Source: JBKQVT01 sp963727245
GTDB taxonomy: Bacteria > Planctomycetota > Planctomycetia > Pirellulales > Thermoguttaceae
NCBI GenBank assembly: GCA_963727245.1
Contig: CAVSFO010000009.1
Location: 1-64,000, forward strand
Length of the DNA stretch: 64,000 nt
Reading direction: 5' to 3'
This document shows, in pieces, positions 55,184 to 63,192 of the stretch. Numbering within the stretch: the stretch's first letter is position 1; the number at the start of each line of letters is the position of its first letter. The position numbers and the translations under genes are program-made. The notes under the pieces are model-generated. The model was not told where the DNA came from, did not search any database, and was given only the letters and a program-made list of their open reading frames with translations.

Positions 55184-56430
55184 TTAATAGACGAAGCGGC
55201 CGGGGTTGAGCACGCCGGCCGGATCGAAACGTTCCTTCAGCGCCCGCATGACGGCCGCGGCGTCGCCGGGCGGGCCCCGAACATCGTCGCGCTTCAGGTC
55301 GTGATCGCCGGCCGTGGAGAGCACGACGAGGTGGCCGCCGAGTTCCGCGACGGCCGGCCGCAGCTTGTCGCGCACCAGGGCGGCCAGTCCGTCGCCCGAC
55401 CCCGCTTGCGGCGGCCATTGCACGCGGACCAGGCCGTCGCCGGCATGGGCCTGCAGGCAGCAGTCCGGCAGCAGCGCGCCAGCCGGCCGATCAGTTCGAC
55501 CAGGCGGCCGGGCAGGACGCTCGCTTGCAACTCGGCGGGAAAGTCGGTCAACCAGTTCCACCACGATTGCGTATCGGCGCCGGTGACGGTCGTGAGCGAC
55601 GAGACGCCCAAGCGGCGCCATTGGTCGCAAAGCCGTGCCAACATCCACTCGACCTCGGCGCCGCTGCCCTCGAAGCCGGCCACGAGCCGGATGGGGCTGC
55701 CCTCGGGCATCGGCGGCGGCGCCGTGCCGGCACGGTGGGGCGGCCGCAGGCGCAACTCGACGGCCACCGGAAGCGCCTCCGAGCGGACCAGGGCGGCCAG
55801 CAGCCGCTCGGCGGCCGCCAGGTCGTGGAGGTCGCAGGCCGCCAAGGCCGAAGTCTCCGGCAAGGGGCCGACGGCCAGCGTCACCTCGGTGATAATGCCC
55901 AGCGTGCCCAGCGAGCCGCAGAGGAGGCGGCAGAGGTTGTAGCCGGCGGCGTTTTTCAAGACCCGGCCGCCGGCGGAAAAGACCGTGCCGCGGCCGTCCA
56001 CCGCGCGGAGCCCCCGCACGTAGTCGCGCATCGTGCCCAGCGCGTAGCGGCGCGGCCCGGCGGCATCGACCGCCACGGCCCCGCCCACGGTCGCCCGCGA
56101 GCCCGCGGGCATGTCGATGGGCAATCGCTGCCCCGCCGCGGCCAGCGTTCGTGCCAGCTCGGCGAGGGTCATGCCGGCCTGGACCGTGACGGTCAGGTCC
56201 TGGACCGCGTGCTCGATCAGGCCGTTGAGCCGCCCCAGCGACAGCCCGACACCCGGCCGCCGCGGCCGCACGCCGCAATCCAACCGCGTGCCGCCGCCGA
56301 TCGGGTAGACGGGCGTCCCGGACGCGCAGGCCTCGCGCACCGCGGCCGCCACGCCGGCCTCGTCGGCCGGCTCGATCATCTGCGTCAGGGGCAGCGGGCC
56401 GTCGGGTGTCATGTTCGCTTCGGCGTCCAT
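55184..56430 (-). CDS. glcE: Glycolate oxidase FAD-binding subunit GlcE, frameshifted
   Basis: About 415 residues. GlcE is the second FAD subunit. The FAD_binding_4 start YPIGGGTRLDCGVRPRRPGV, then DLTVTVQAGMTLAELARTLA, QRLPIDMPAGSRATVGGAVA, GPRRYALGTMRDYVRGLRAV and RVLKNAAGYNLCRLLCGSLG are characteristic. A frameshift near 55480 (a missing base in CTGGCGCGCTG) separates the C-terminus (PPQAGSGDGLAALVRDKLRP; LKERFDPAGVLNPGRFVY). The start ATG overlaps the glcD stop by one base (TGATG). Confidence 0.9.
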
Positions 56431-57827
56431 CACGAGGCCGTCCCTTCCGGCAGGACTTTGCCCGGGTTGAGCAGCCCGAGCGGATCGAAGGCCCGCCGCA
56501 CGTGCCGCAGGGCCTCCAGGTCGGCCGGCGCGAACAAGCGGTCCATGAGCGGCAGCTTGTCGAGGCCGACGCCGTGCTCGGCGCTGATGCTGCCGCCGCA
56601 GGCGATGCACTCGCGGAGCACGGATGCGCCGGCCGCGCGGGCCCGGGCGACCTCGTCGGGATCGCCGTCGTCGAAAAGCACGATGGCCTGCACGCTGCCC
56701 TGGCCGGCGCGGGCGACGTTGACGATGCGGACCTGGTGCTGGCTGCCGATTTCCGCGATCCGGCCCAGCAGGTGCGGCAGTTGCGTCCGCGGTACTACGC
56801 CGTCGGCGACCAGGTAGCCCGAGTTCAAGCGGCCCATGGCCCCGATGACCGACGCCAAACCCTGCCGCAGCCGCTGGCGCATCGCCGGCGTGGCGGCCTC
56901 GACGACCTGGCGGGCCTGGTGGTTGCGGCAGCACTCGATGACTTGCTGCTGCTGGCGGTCGAGTTCGGCCAACTGGTCGGAAAAGTCCTCCACCTCGATC
57001 ACCAGCACGGCGGCGGCATCCGGCGGAAAGCCGACGCGGAAGGCCTCTTCGACCGTCGCCAGGATCCCCTGGTCCAATAGCTCCAGGGCCGTCGGGATGA
57101 TGCCCGCCGCGAGTATCTGCGTCGCCGCGGCCACGGCGTCGTCGACGCTGTTGAAGACCGCCCAGACGGTGCGATCGTCTTGCGGGGCGGGCGTGAGGCG
57201 GAGCCAGATCTTGGTGGCCACGCCGAGCGTGCCTTCGCTGCCGCAGAGCACGCCGGCCAGGTCCAGCTTGGCCGGGTCGGCCGCCGGCCCAAGCTGCAAG
57301 ACCGCGCCGCTGCTGAGCACCGCTTCCAAGCCCAGCAGGTGACGGACGGTGGCGCCGTAGCGGAGCGATTGCGGTCCGGCGGCATTGGTGGCCACGTTGC
57401 CGCCGATGGTCGAGGCGCCCTGGCTGAAAGGAGCGGGCGCGAAGCGGCAGCCGCTGCCGGCCAGGGCGCGGGAAAGCTGCCCGCCGGAGACGCCGGGCTC
57501 GACCACCGCCAGGCGATTGCGGCGATCGATCTCCAGCACGCGGTTCATCCGCGCCAACGACAGCACCACGCCGCCGCGCTGGGCCGTGCAACCCCCGGCC
57601 AGCCCGGTGCCGGCGCCCCGGGCGATCACCGCCGCGCCGTGCTGACGGCAGGCTTGCATGACCGCGACCGTCTGCGGCGTCGAGCGGGGGAAAACGACCG
57701 CCTCCGGCCATCGGCGCACGAGCGTGAGGGCGTCGCAGTCGTAAACGGCTAATTCCGACGGCGCCGAAAGGACATTTTCGGTCCCCAAGCGTAAGCGAAG
57801 GTCTCGAACCAGCGGGCTAAAAGACAT
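56430..57827 (-). CDS. glcD: Glycolate oxidase subunit GlcD
   Basis: 465 residues, full length and intact. GlcD is the FAD-containing catalytic subunit that oxidises glycolate to glyoxylate. FAD-binding motifs: VARGAGTGLAGGCTAQRGGV-like (IARGAGTGLAGGC), RNRLAVVEPGVSGGQLSRAL, RFAPAPFSQGASTIGGNVAT, NAAGPQSLRYG and VLCGSEGTLGVATKIWLRL; the C-terminal FAD-linked domain ends with ECIACGGSISAEHGVGLDKL, the conserved SGEHGxGxxK catalytic stretch (here SAEHGVGLDK), and ALRHVRRAFDPLGLLNPGKV. It is the first gene of a glcDEF operon. A TATAAT seven bases upstream of the ATG suggests a leaderless transcript. Confidence 0.95.
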   Translation of the reverse strand: MSFSPLVRDLRLRLGTENVLSAPSELAVYDCDALTLVRRWPEAVVFPRSTPQTVAVMQACRQHGAAVIARGAGTGLAGGCTAQRGGVVLSLARMNRVLEIDRRNRLAVVEPGVSGGQLSRALAGSGCRFAPAPFSQGASTIGGNVATNAAGPQSLRYGATVRHLLGLEAVLSSGAVLQLGPAADPAKLDLAGVLCGSEGTLGVATKIWLRLTPAPQDDRTVWAVFNSVDDAVAAATQILAAGIIPTALELLDQGILATVEEAFRVGFPPDAAAVLVIEVEDFSDQLAELDRQQQQVIECCRNHQARQVVEAATPAMRQRLRQGLASVIGAMGRLNSGYLVADGVVPRTQLPHLLGRIAEIGSQHQVRIVNVARAGQGSVQAIVLFDDGDPDEVARARAAGASVLRECIACGGSISAEHGVGLDKLPLMDRLFAPADLEALRHVRRAFDPLGLLNPGKVLPEGTAS

Positions 57828-57833
57828 GGTCCC

Positions 57834-57839
57834 ATTATA
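57834..57839 (-). promoter_or_regulatory. TATAAT immediately upstream of glcD
   Basis: On the minus strand a perfect TATAAT ends six bases before the glcD ATG at 57827; no ribosome site can fit between. The predicted transcription start coincides with the start codon. No -35 match is clear. Confidence 0.55.
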
Positions 57840-57875
57840 ACTCGGCCGGCGGGGCGCCGGCTACTTCCCGTCTAT

Positions 57876-57950
57876 GTAGGGTGGGTCGAGCGCAGCGAGC
57901 CCCACCATCAGCGGATTTTGGTGGGGCTCGCTGCGCTCGACCCACCCTAC
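57876..57950. repeat. Perfect 32-bp inverted repeat (GTAGGGTGGGTCGAGCG family)
   Basis: Arms GTAGGGTGGGTCGAGCGCAG and so on at 57876-57907 and 57919-57950 are exact complements with an 11-base loop. Two more copies with slightly different loops are at 62726-62807 and 62962-63043. Confidence 0.85.
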
Positions 57951-58088
57951 CACAGGCCTTTCCCCGTCAGCGAGGGGGAGAAACGAAGCCGCCAGAGGTT
58001 GCCGCGCGGAGGCCGCCGGGGCAAAATGGAGGTGTGCCGAGACCGCCGAGAGTCCCCCTGGTCCTCGATCCCCGCGGAGGCGCGTGTC

Positions 58089-59987
58089 GTGCCCGACGAG
58101 AAACAAGGTCCGCCCGTGCAAAGGCCGAGAAAATCCCTGCTGCCGCCGGCGATCTGCGTGTTCCTGCTGATCGCCGTGGCCGCCGTCTTCGGCCAGACGC
58201 TGCGGCACAACTTCGTCAACCTCGACGATGACCAGTACGTGACGGAGAACCAGCCCGTCATCGACGGCCTCAGCCCTGCGGGGATCGCCTGGGCCTTCAG
58301 TTCGTTCCACGCTGCCAACTGGCATCCGCTCACCTGGCTGTCGCACATGCTCGACGGCCAGCTCTACGGGCTCTGGCCCGGCGGCCATCACCTCAGCAGC
58401 GTGCTTTTGCATGCCGCCACGGCGCGTCCTCCTTTTCCTGCTGCTGCGGCGCATGACCGGGGCGCTGTGGCCAAGTGCGCTGGCGGCGGCGATCTTCGCC
58501 GTCCATCCGCTGCGGGTGGAATCCGTGGCCTGGGTCGCCGAACGCAAGGACGTGCTGAGCGGACTGTTCTTCATGCTGACCGTCTGGGCTTACGTCGCCT
58601 ATGCCGGCCGGCCGTTCTCGTGGCTCCGCTACGCCCTGGTGGTGCTCGTGTACGCCCTGGGACTGATGGCCAAGCCGATGTTGGTGACGCTGCCGCTGGT
58701 GCTCTTGCTGTTGGACTACTGGCCGTTGGGCCGGTTTACTGCCGCGGAGAAGGGCCCGCCCGGCGACAATCCCGCCCCGAAATTCTGGCGACTGGGCCGG
58801 TTGCTCTTGGAGAAGGTGCCATTGCTGGCACTGGCGGCGGCCTCGTGCGTCGTCACCGTGTTGGCGCAGCGCGAAGCCATCATCGAGACTGCAAAGTTGC
58901 CCCTGGACGCTCGGGCGGCCAACGCGGTGGTGAGCCTGGCGGCCTACTTGGGAAAATTCTTTTTTCCCGCGCGACTGGCCGTCTTCTATCAGTATCCCCC
59001 CAGCTTTTCGGGCTGGGAAGTGGCCGGGGCTTTGGCGATCCTGGTGCTGGTCACCGCCGGCGTCATCCTCGCCAGACGCAAGTGCCCCTATCTGCTGGTC
59101 GGCTGGCTCTGGTATCTGGGGATGATGGTGCCGGTGATCGGGCTGGTGCAGGTGGGATTGCAGGCGATGGCCGACCGCTACACCTACCTGCCGATGATCG
59201 GAGTGACGATCGCCCTGGTCTGGCTCTTGGCGTCGCTGGCCGGGGCCTGGCGCTGGGGCGGGCTGGTCTTGGGCATTGCCGGGCGCTGGCGGTCGCGGCG
59301 CTAGCGGGCTGCGCCTGGCAACAGACCACCTATTGGCGCGACAGCGAGGCGCTGTGGAACCTCGCCCTGGACTGCGACCGGCGCATTCCCCTGGCTCAAA
59401 ACAACCTGGGCACGTGGTGGATGGAGCGGGGAGAATTGGAGCTGGCCATCCCCCGTTACCAGGCGGCCTTGGACATCGACCCCAACTATGTCAAGGCGCT
59501 GAACAACCTCAGCTTCGCCCTGTGCGAGCGCGGCGATATTGACGGGGCGATTGCCGCGAGCCGCAAGGTCTTGAACCTCGAGCCGAAGAATTCCAAGGCC
59601 CACAACAGTCTGGGGATTGCGTTGCAGCGGCGGGGAGAACTCGACGCGGCACTGTCCGAGTACCAGCAGGCGGTCGATTGCGACCCCCAGAACGCCCAGG
59701 CCCACAACAATCTGGCCAATATGCTCTATCGCCAGGGCAAGGTCGAGGCGGCGATCGGCCAATATCGCCAGGCCATCGCGATCAATCACCGCTACCTGAA
59801 CGCGCACCGCAACCTGGGCAAGGTCTTGCAGGCGGCGGGGAAAATCGAGGAGGCGATCGAGGAATATAATCGCGTGTTGACGATCGATCCTGGCAACGTC
59901 GAGGCCCGCCGACTGCTGGAAGGGGCGACGTTCCGGCGGGAAATCGGATGGAGGCAAGTAGGGCTGTGCCGGGGCAGGCGTGGCTAG
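58089..59987 (+). CDS. TMTC-like membrane glycosyltransferase with TPR repeats, frameshifted
   Basis: About 632 residues from GTG 58089; an ATG at 58026 would add 21 residues. The N-terminal two thirds are a multi-pass membrane region (LPPAICVFLLIAVAAVFGQT; ALVVLVYALGLMAKPMLVTL; PLLALAAASCVVTVL; ALAILVLVTAGVILARRKC) with the family signatures NFVNLDDDQYVTENQPV, ANWHPLTWLSHMLDGQLYGL and FAVHPLRVESVAWVAERKDV, as in TMTC/DUF1736 proteins, eukaryotic relatives of which O-mannosylate proteins. The C-terminus has four or more TPRs (AQNNLGTWWMERGELELAIP; VKALNNLSFALCERGDIDGA; SKAHNSLGIALQRRGELDAA; AQAHNNLANMLYRQGKVEAA). Frameshifts lie near 58420 and 59285 (the latter a missing G in GCCGGGCGC). Confidence 0.85.
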   Translation: MPDEKQGPPVQRPRKSLLPPAICVFLLIAVAAVFGQTLRHNFVNLDDDQYVTENQPVIDGLSPAGIAWAFSSFHAANWHPLTWLSHMLDGQLYGLWPGGHHLSSVLLHAATARPPFPAAAAHDRGAVAKCAGGGDLRRPSAAGGIRGLGRRTQGRAERTVLHADRLGLRRLCRPAVLVAPLRPGGARVRPGTDGQADVGDAAAGALAVGLLAVGPVYCRGEGPARRQSRPEILATGPVALGEGAIAGTGGGLVRRHRVGAARSHHRDCKVAPGRSGGQRGGEPGGLLGKILFSRATGRLLSVSPQLFGLGSGRGFGDPGAGHRRRHPRQTQVPLSAGRLALVSGDDGAGDRAGAGGIAGDGRPLHLPADDRSDDRPGLALGVAGRGLALGRAGLGHCRALAVAALAGCAWQQTTYWRDSEALWNLALDCDRRIPLAQNNLGTWWMERGELELAIPRYQAALDIDPNYVKALNNLSFALCERGDIDGAIAASRKVLNLEPKNSKAHNSLGIALQRRGELDAALSEYQQAVDCDPQNAQAHNNLANMLYRQGKVEAAIGQYRQAIAINHRYLNAHRNLGKVLQAAGKIEEAIEEYNRVLTIDPGNVEARRLLEGATFRREIGWRQVGLCRGRRG

Positions 59988-60042
59988 GGGCACGCGGCAC
60001 GCGGCCGGGGTCAGTCCGCCTTTAGTTTTTCTCGAAGTATTG

Positions 60043-61323
60043 CTAGCTTCGGCAACGCCTTTTCAAGATCGCGTCGCCCGCGTCGCTGACTCTGGTGCCG
60101 CCCAGCGACAGAATTTGGAGCTGGGTCAACCCCTTGAGGTGTTGGAGGCCGGCGTTGCTGACCTGGGTGTTGTCAAGGAGGATTTGTTGGAGCTGGGTCA
60201 ATCCTTTGAGGTGTTGTAAGCCAGCGTCACCGACGTTGGTGCCCGTGAGGGATACGTATTGGAGTTTGGCAAATCCGTTGAGGTGCTTGAGCCCGGCGTC
60301 ACTGATGTTGGTATGCTCAAGGGCGATCGCTTGGAGTTGGGTCAATCCTTTGAGGTATTGCAAGCCGGCGTCGCTGACCTTGGTGTTGTTGAGGTACAGG
60401 TTTCGCAGTTGGGTCAATCCCCTTAGGTGTTGCAGTCCGGCGCCGCTGACCTTGGTGCTGTTGAGGTTGAGCTCTTGGAGCTGGATCAATCCTTGGACGT
60501 GTCGCAGCCCGGCGTCGCCGACCTTGGTGGCGAAGAGGCAAAGCTTCTGGAGTTTGTGCAATCCCTTGAGGTGTTGCAGGCCGGCGTCACCGACGTCGGT
60601 GACCATTAGGTCCAGGTCCTGGAGTTCGGTCAATCCTTGGAGGTTTTCCAGCCCGGCGTCGGTGACGTGGTTGGCGGCAAGATAAAGCGATTGGAGGTGA
60701 GCCAATCCCTTGACGTTTTCCAGCCCGGCGTCGCTGACGTTGGCGTTGAAGAGCCAAAGCCATTTGAGTTGGGGCAACGCTTTAATGCGTCGCAGCCCGG
60801 CGTCGCCGGATTCTGAGTCGGCAAGATTGGCCAGCGTCGCATCCGCCAGCAGATCGTCCCCCAACATTCTGCGCAGCCAGGCCGGCCCTGGCGGCTTGGC
60901 GCCCGGTATCGCAGTGCCAGACGGATCGAGTTGATAATCATAAGAAACTTCCCAACCGGCCTTCGTAATTGCCCCCACCGCCTCCTGTTGTCTCCTTGCC
61001 TGCTGCCTTTTGACCGCCAGCCAACTGCACGGGATGGCGACTACAACGACCAGAAGAAGCAGCGCGAGGATGCTGAACTGGAACCGCCAGCGGAAAACCA
61101 GGGCGACCAGGAACCAAAGGAACATCAGGAGCATCGCCGCGCCGACCGTGGCCGCGGCGATCAGCACCGTCCAGCCCTTGTGCTCGTTGAAGGGGAACCA
61201 GCGAAACCACTCGGACAGCAGTAGAAAGCCCTCCACCGCCAGCAGTCCCAGCACGACGCGATCCGGCGTGGGCCGGAACCAGCGGCAGCGGGCTTTCCAG
61301 GTGCATCCAGGGGCGTCGGCCAT
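60043..61323 (-). CDS. Membrane-anchored leucine-rich-repeat protein, paralogue
   Basis: 426 residues. Hydrophobic segments lie near the N-terminus (VVLGLLAVEGFLLLSEWFRW; TVLIAAATVGAAMLLMFLWF; LALLLLVVVVAIPCSWLAVK), followed by the same linker as the 18181 protein (AITKAGWEVSYDYQLDPSG). Ten 24-residue repeats of the form LTQLQxLxLxxTxVSDAGLQHLKG extend to the C-terminus. The two proteins share layout and repeat style but are clearly diverged. The last repeat ends irregularly (GDAILKRRCRS). A TATAAT six bases before the ATG suggests leaderless translation. Confidence 0.85.
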   Translation of the reverse strand: MADAPGCTWKARCRWFRPTPDRVVLGLLAVEGFLLLSEWFRWFPFNEHKGWTVLIAAATVGAAMLLMFLWFLVALVFRWRFQFSILALLLLVVVVAIPCSWLAVKRQQARRQQEAVGAITKAGWEVSYDYQLDPSGTAIPGAKPPGPAWLRRMLGDDLLADATLANLADSESGDAGLRRIKALPQLKWLWLFNANVSDAGLENVKGLAHLQSLYLAANHVTDAGLENLQGLTELQDLDLMVTDVGDAGLQHLKGLHKLQKLCLFATKVGDAGLRHVQGLIQLQELNLNSTKVSGAGLQHLRGLTQLRNLYLNNTKVSDAGLQYLKGLTQLQAIALEHTNISDAGLKHLNGFAKLQYVSLTGTNVGDAGLQHLKGLTQLQQILLDNTQVSNAGLQHLKGLTQLQILSLGGTRVSDAGDAILKRRCRS

Positions 61324-61329
61324 GGCGAG

Positions 61330-61335
61330 ATTATA
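61330..61335 (-). promoter_or_regulatory. TATAAT immediately upstream of the second LRR gene
   Basis: On the minus strand, TATAAT ends six bases before the ATG at 61323. As at glcD, a transcript would start at the start codon; no -35 is clear. Confidence 0.5.
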
Positions 61336-61376
61336 GCCGATTCCGCCAACACGCGGCAGCGAATGTGGCTGAGATT

Positions 61377-61544
61377 GTGTGCCACTGGCTTTGCCAGTGC
61401 TTTGGGCTTCGCTGACGTTCCGTGGTGCTCAACATGGAAAGGCGGAAACGGCCAGAGGACGACCTTTTCGTCGGGCGCGTGTCGCGGGGCAAGGGCTGCG
61501 ACACCATCGGTCCCAGGGGAGCACTGGCAAAGCCAGTGGCACAC
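61377..61544. repeat. Element with perfect 24-bp CCACTGGC inverted repeats
   Basis: Arms at 61377-61400 and 61521-61544 are exact complements and each is a CCACTGGCTTTGCCAGTG hairpin. The ~120-base interior is not coding. It belongs to the family also seen at 44546, 44592 and 48525. Confidence 0.75.
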
Positions 61545-61673
61545 GTCAATAGTGCCATCCGCCGACGTAACTCTTTTCACTGGCACAGCTTACGACTTCC
61601 TGAAGTCGGCTTGATCCGGGGGGGGAGAAACAGTAGACTACGCCACCTTTTCTTGCTGCGAAGGTTCTCATCT

Positions 61674-62666
61674 ATGCGCTGGTCTGTCCTCATCCTGTTG
61701 CCGATTGGCTGCCTGTTGGCAGCGCTGCTGCCCGCACGCGCAGATGCGCAGGTGCAACCTTCGCCGCCGATCATGATGGCGCCCTCGGACGCGACCGTTC
61801 CGGCGCCGCCCGAGAACACCTATCCACTGCCGCCGCCAGTTGCACCGGGCGCACTCGGCCCCGATGCGCCCCCCGCACCAGGCTATGGTCCGGGCTATGG
61901 GCCGGGGCCTTTCGACTGGCAGCTCCTACCTGACGGGCTGATGTATCCATCGTACCTGGCCGGCGAACGCGAGCCGCGCATCGCCGGCGAGTGGGTCTAT
62001 GACCGGCGCACGGGATGGCTGTGGGACGCCGCCGTCGGCGGCCGCGTCGGCTTGCTTCGCTATGGCACCGAGAACAACCTGCTGCCCGAAGGTTTTCAAT
62101 TCGACGCCGAAGCGGCGGCCTTTCCGCGGCTGCAACTGAACGAGGTGCGCGATCTGGTGGGCGTCGACTTTCGCGCCGGGGCGGTCTTGACGTTGCGGTC
62201 GGGGCCCTGGGAAACCAAGTTCGCGTTTTACCACCTCTGCTCGCACCTGGGCGACCAGTACCTACTGGAGAACCCCGGCGTGGAGCGGGTCAATTTCTCC
62301 CGCGACGCCCTGGTGCTGGGGCTGGCCTATCGGCCGATCCCGGACGTGCGTTTCTACGGGGAAGTCGGTTGGGCGTTCTACTGCTGGGGCGACACCGAGC
62401 CCTGGGAGTTTCAGTTCGGCATCGAGTACAGTCCGGCCCGCCCCACCGGGCTGGCCGGCGCGCCCTTCTTCGCCATCAACGCGCATCTCCGCCAGGAGGT
62501 GAATTTCGGCGGCGCCCTGACGGTGCAAACCGGCTGGCAATGGCGCGGCCCCAGCGGGCATCTCTTCCGCACCGGCCTGGAATACTTCAACGGCAAGTCC
62601 GAGCAGTACCAGTTCACCAACCAGTTCGAGCAGCAGATCGGCGCCGGCATTTGGTACGACTATTGA
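61674..62666 (+). CDS. DUF1207-family exported protein
   Basis: 330 residues. A signal peptide (RWSVLILLPIGCLLAALLPA) is followed by a proline/glycine-rich linker, then LLPDGLMYPSYLAGEREPRI, characteristic of DUF1207. The remainder is beta-rich with alternating aromatic residues (GEWVYDRRTGWLWDAAVGGR; RFYGEVGWAFYCWGDTEPWE; TGWQWRGPSGHLFRTGLEYF) and ends in an aromatic YDY, consistent with an outer-membrane beta-barrel. Function unknown. The frame is intact, and ATG 61674 gives a clean signal sequence. Confidence 0.8.
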   Translation: MRWSVLILLPIGCLLAALLPARADAQVQPSPPIMMAPSDATVPAPPENTYPLPPPVAPGALGPDAPPAPGYGPGYGPGPFDWQLLPDGLMYPSYLAGEREPRIAGEWVYDRRTGWLWDAAVGGRVGLLRYGTENNLLPEGFQFDAEAAAFPRLQLNEVRDLVGVDFRAGAVLTLRSGPWETKFAFYHLCSHLGDQYLLENPGVERVNFSRDALVLGLAYRPIPDVRFYGEVGWAFYCWGDTEPWEFQFGIEYSPARPTGLAGAPFFAINAHLRQEVNFGGALTVQTGWQWRGPSGHLFRTGLEYFNGKSEQYQFTNQFEQQIGAGIWYDY

Positions 62667-62720
62667 GTTGCCGGGTGCCACGGTTGGCTCGTCCAACCGT
62701 GTTTTCCTCACTGCTGGACA

Positions 62721-63192
62721 AGTCTGTAGGGTGGGTCGAGCGCAGCGAGCCCCACCAACGGGTTTTCGCGGATTCTGGTGGGGCTCGCTGCGCTCGACCC
62801 ACCCTACGGATTCTAAAGACCGCTATTTCCCCGGCGGCTGCCCTTCCGGCGAGGTGGTCACCAGCAACGACTTGTCCAGATACTTGCGGGCCACGCCGAT
62901 CACGTCCTCCCGCGTCACCGCCTCGATGCGCCGGTCGAAAGTCTTGTCGTAATCGTAGTCTGTAGGGTGGGTCGAGCGCAGCGAGCCCCACCAACGGGTT
63001 TTCGCGGATTCTGGTGGGGCTCGCTGCGCTCGACCCACCCTACGGATTCTAAAGACCGCTATTTCCCCGGCGGCTGCCCTTCCGGCGAGGTGGTCACCAG
63101 CAACGACTTGTCCAGATACTTGCGGGCCACGCCGATCACGTCCTCCCGCGTCACCGCCTCGATGCGCCGGTCGAACGTCTTGTCGTAATCGT
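62721..63192. repeat. 236-bp tandem duplication spanning a palindrome and the end of the M16 gene
   Basis: Bases 62721-62956 and 62957-63192 match at all but one position (62940 versus 63176). Each unit contains a GTAGGGTGGGTCGAGCG inverted repeat followed by the last ~45 codons of the M16 gene. The difference is silent in the shared reading frame (threonine). Confidence 0.9.
62823..62956 (-). pseudogene. Duplicated 3' end of the M16 peptidase gene
   Basis: The last 45 codons of the M16 peptidase gene (YDKTFDRRIEAVTREDVIGV, ARKYLDKSLLVTTSPEGQPP) are repeated here, downstream of the true stop at 63059, and end in the same stop. The repeat lacks a start and is a by-product of the 236-bp tandem duplication. 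Confidence 0.85.
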
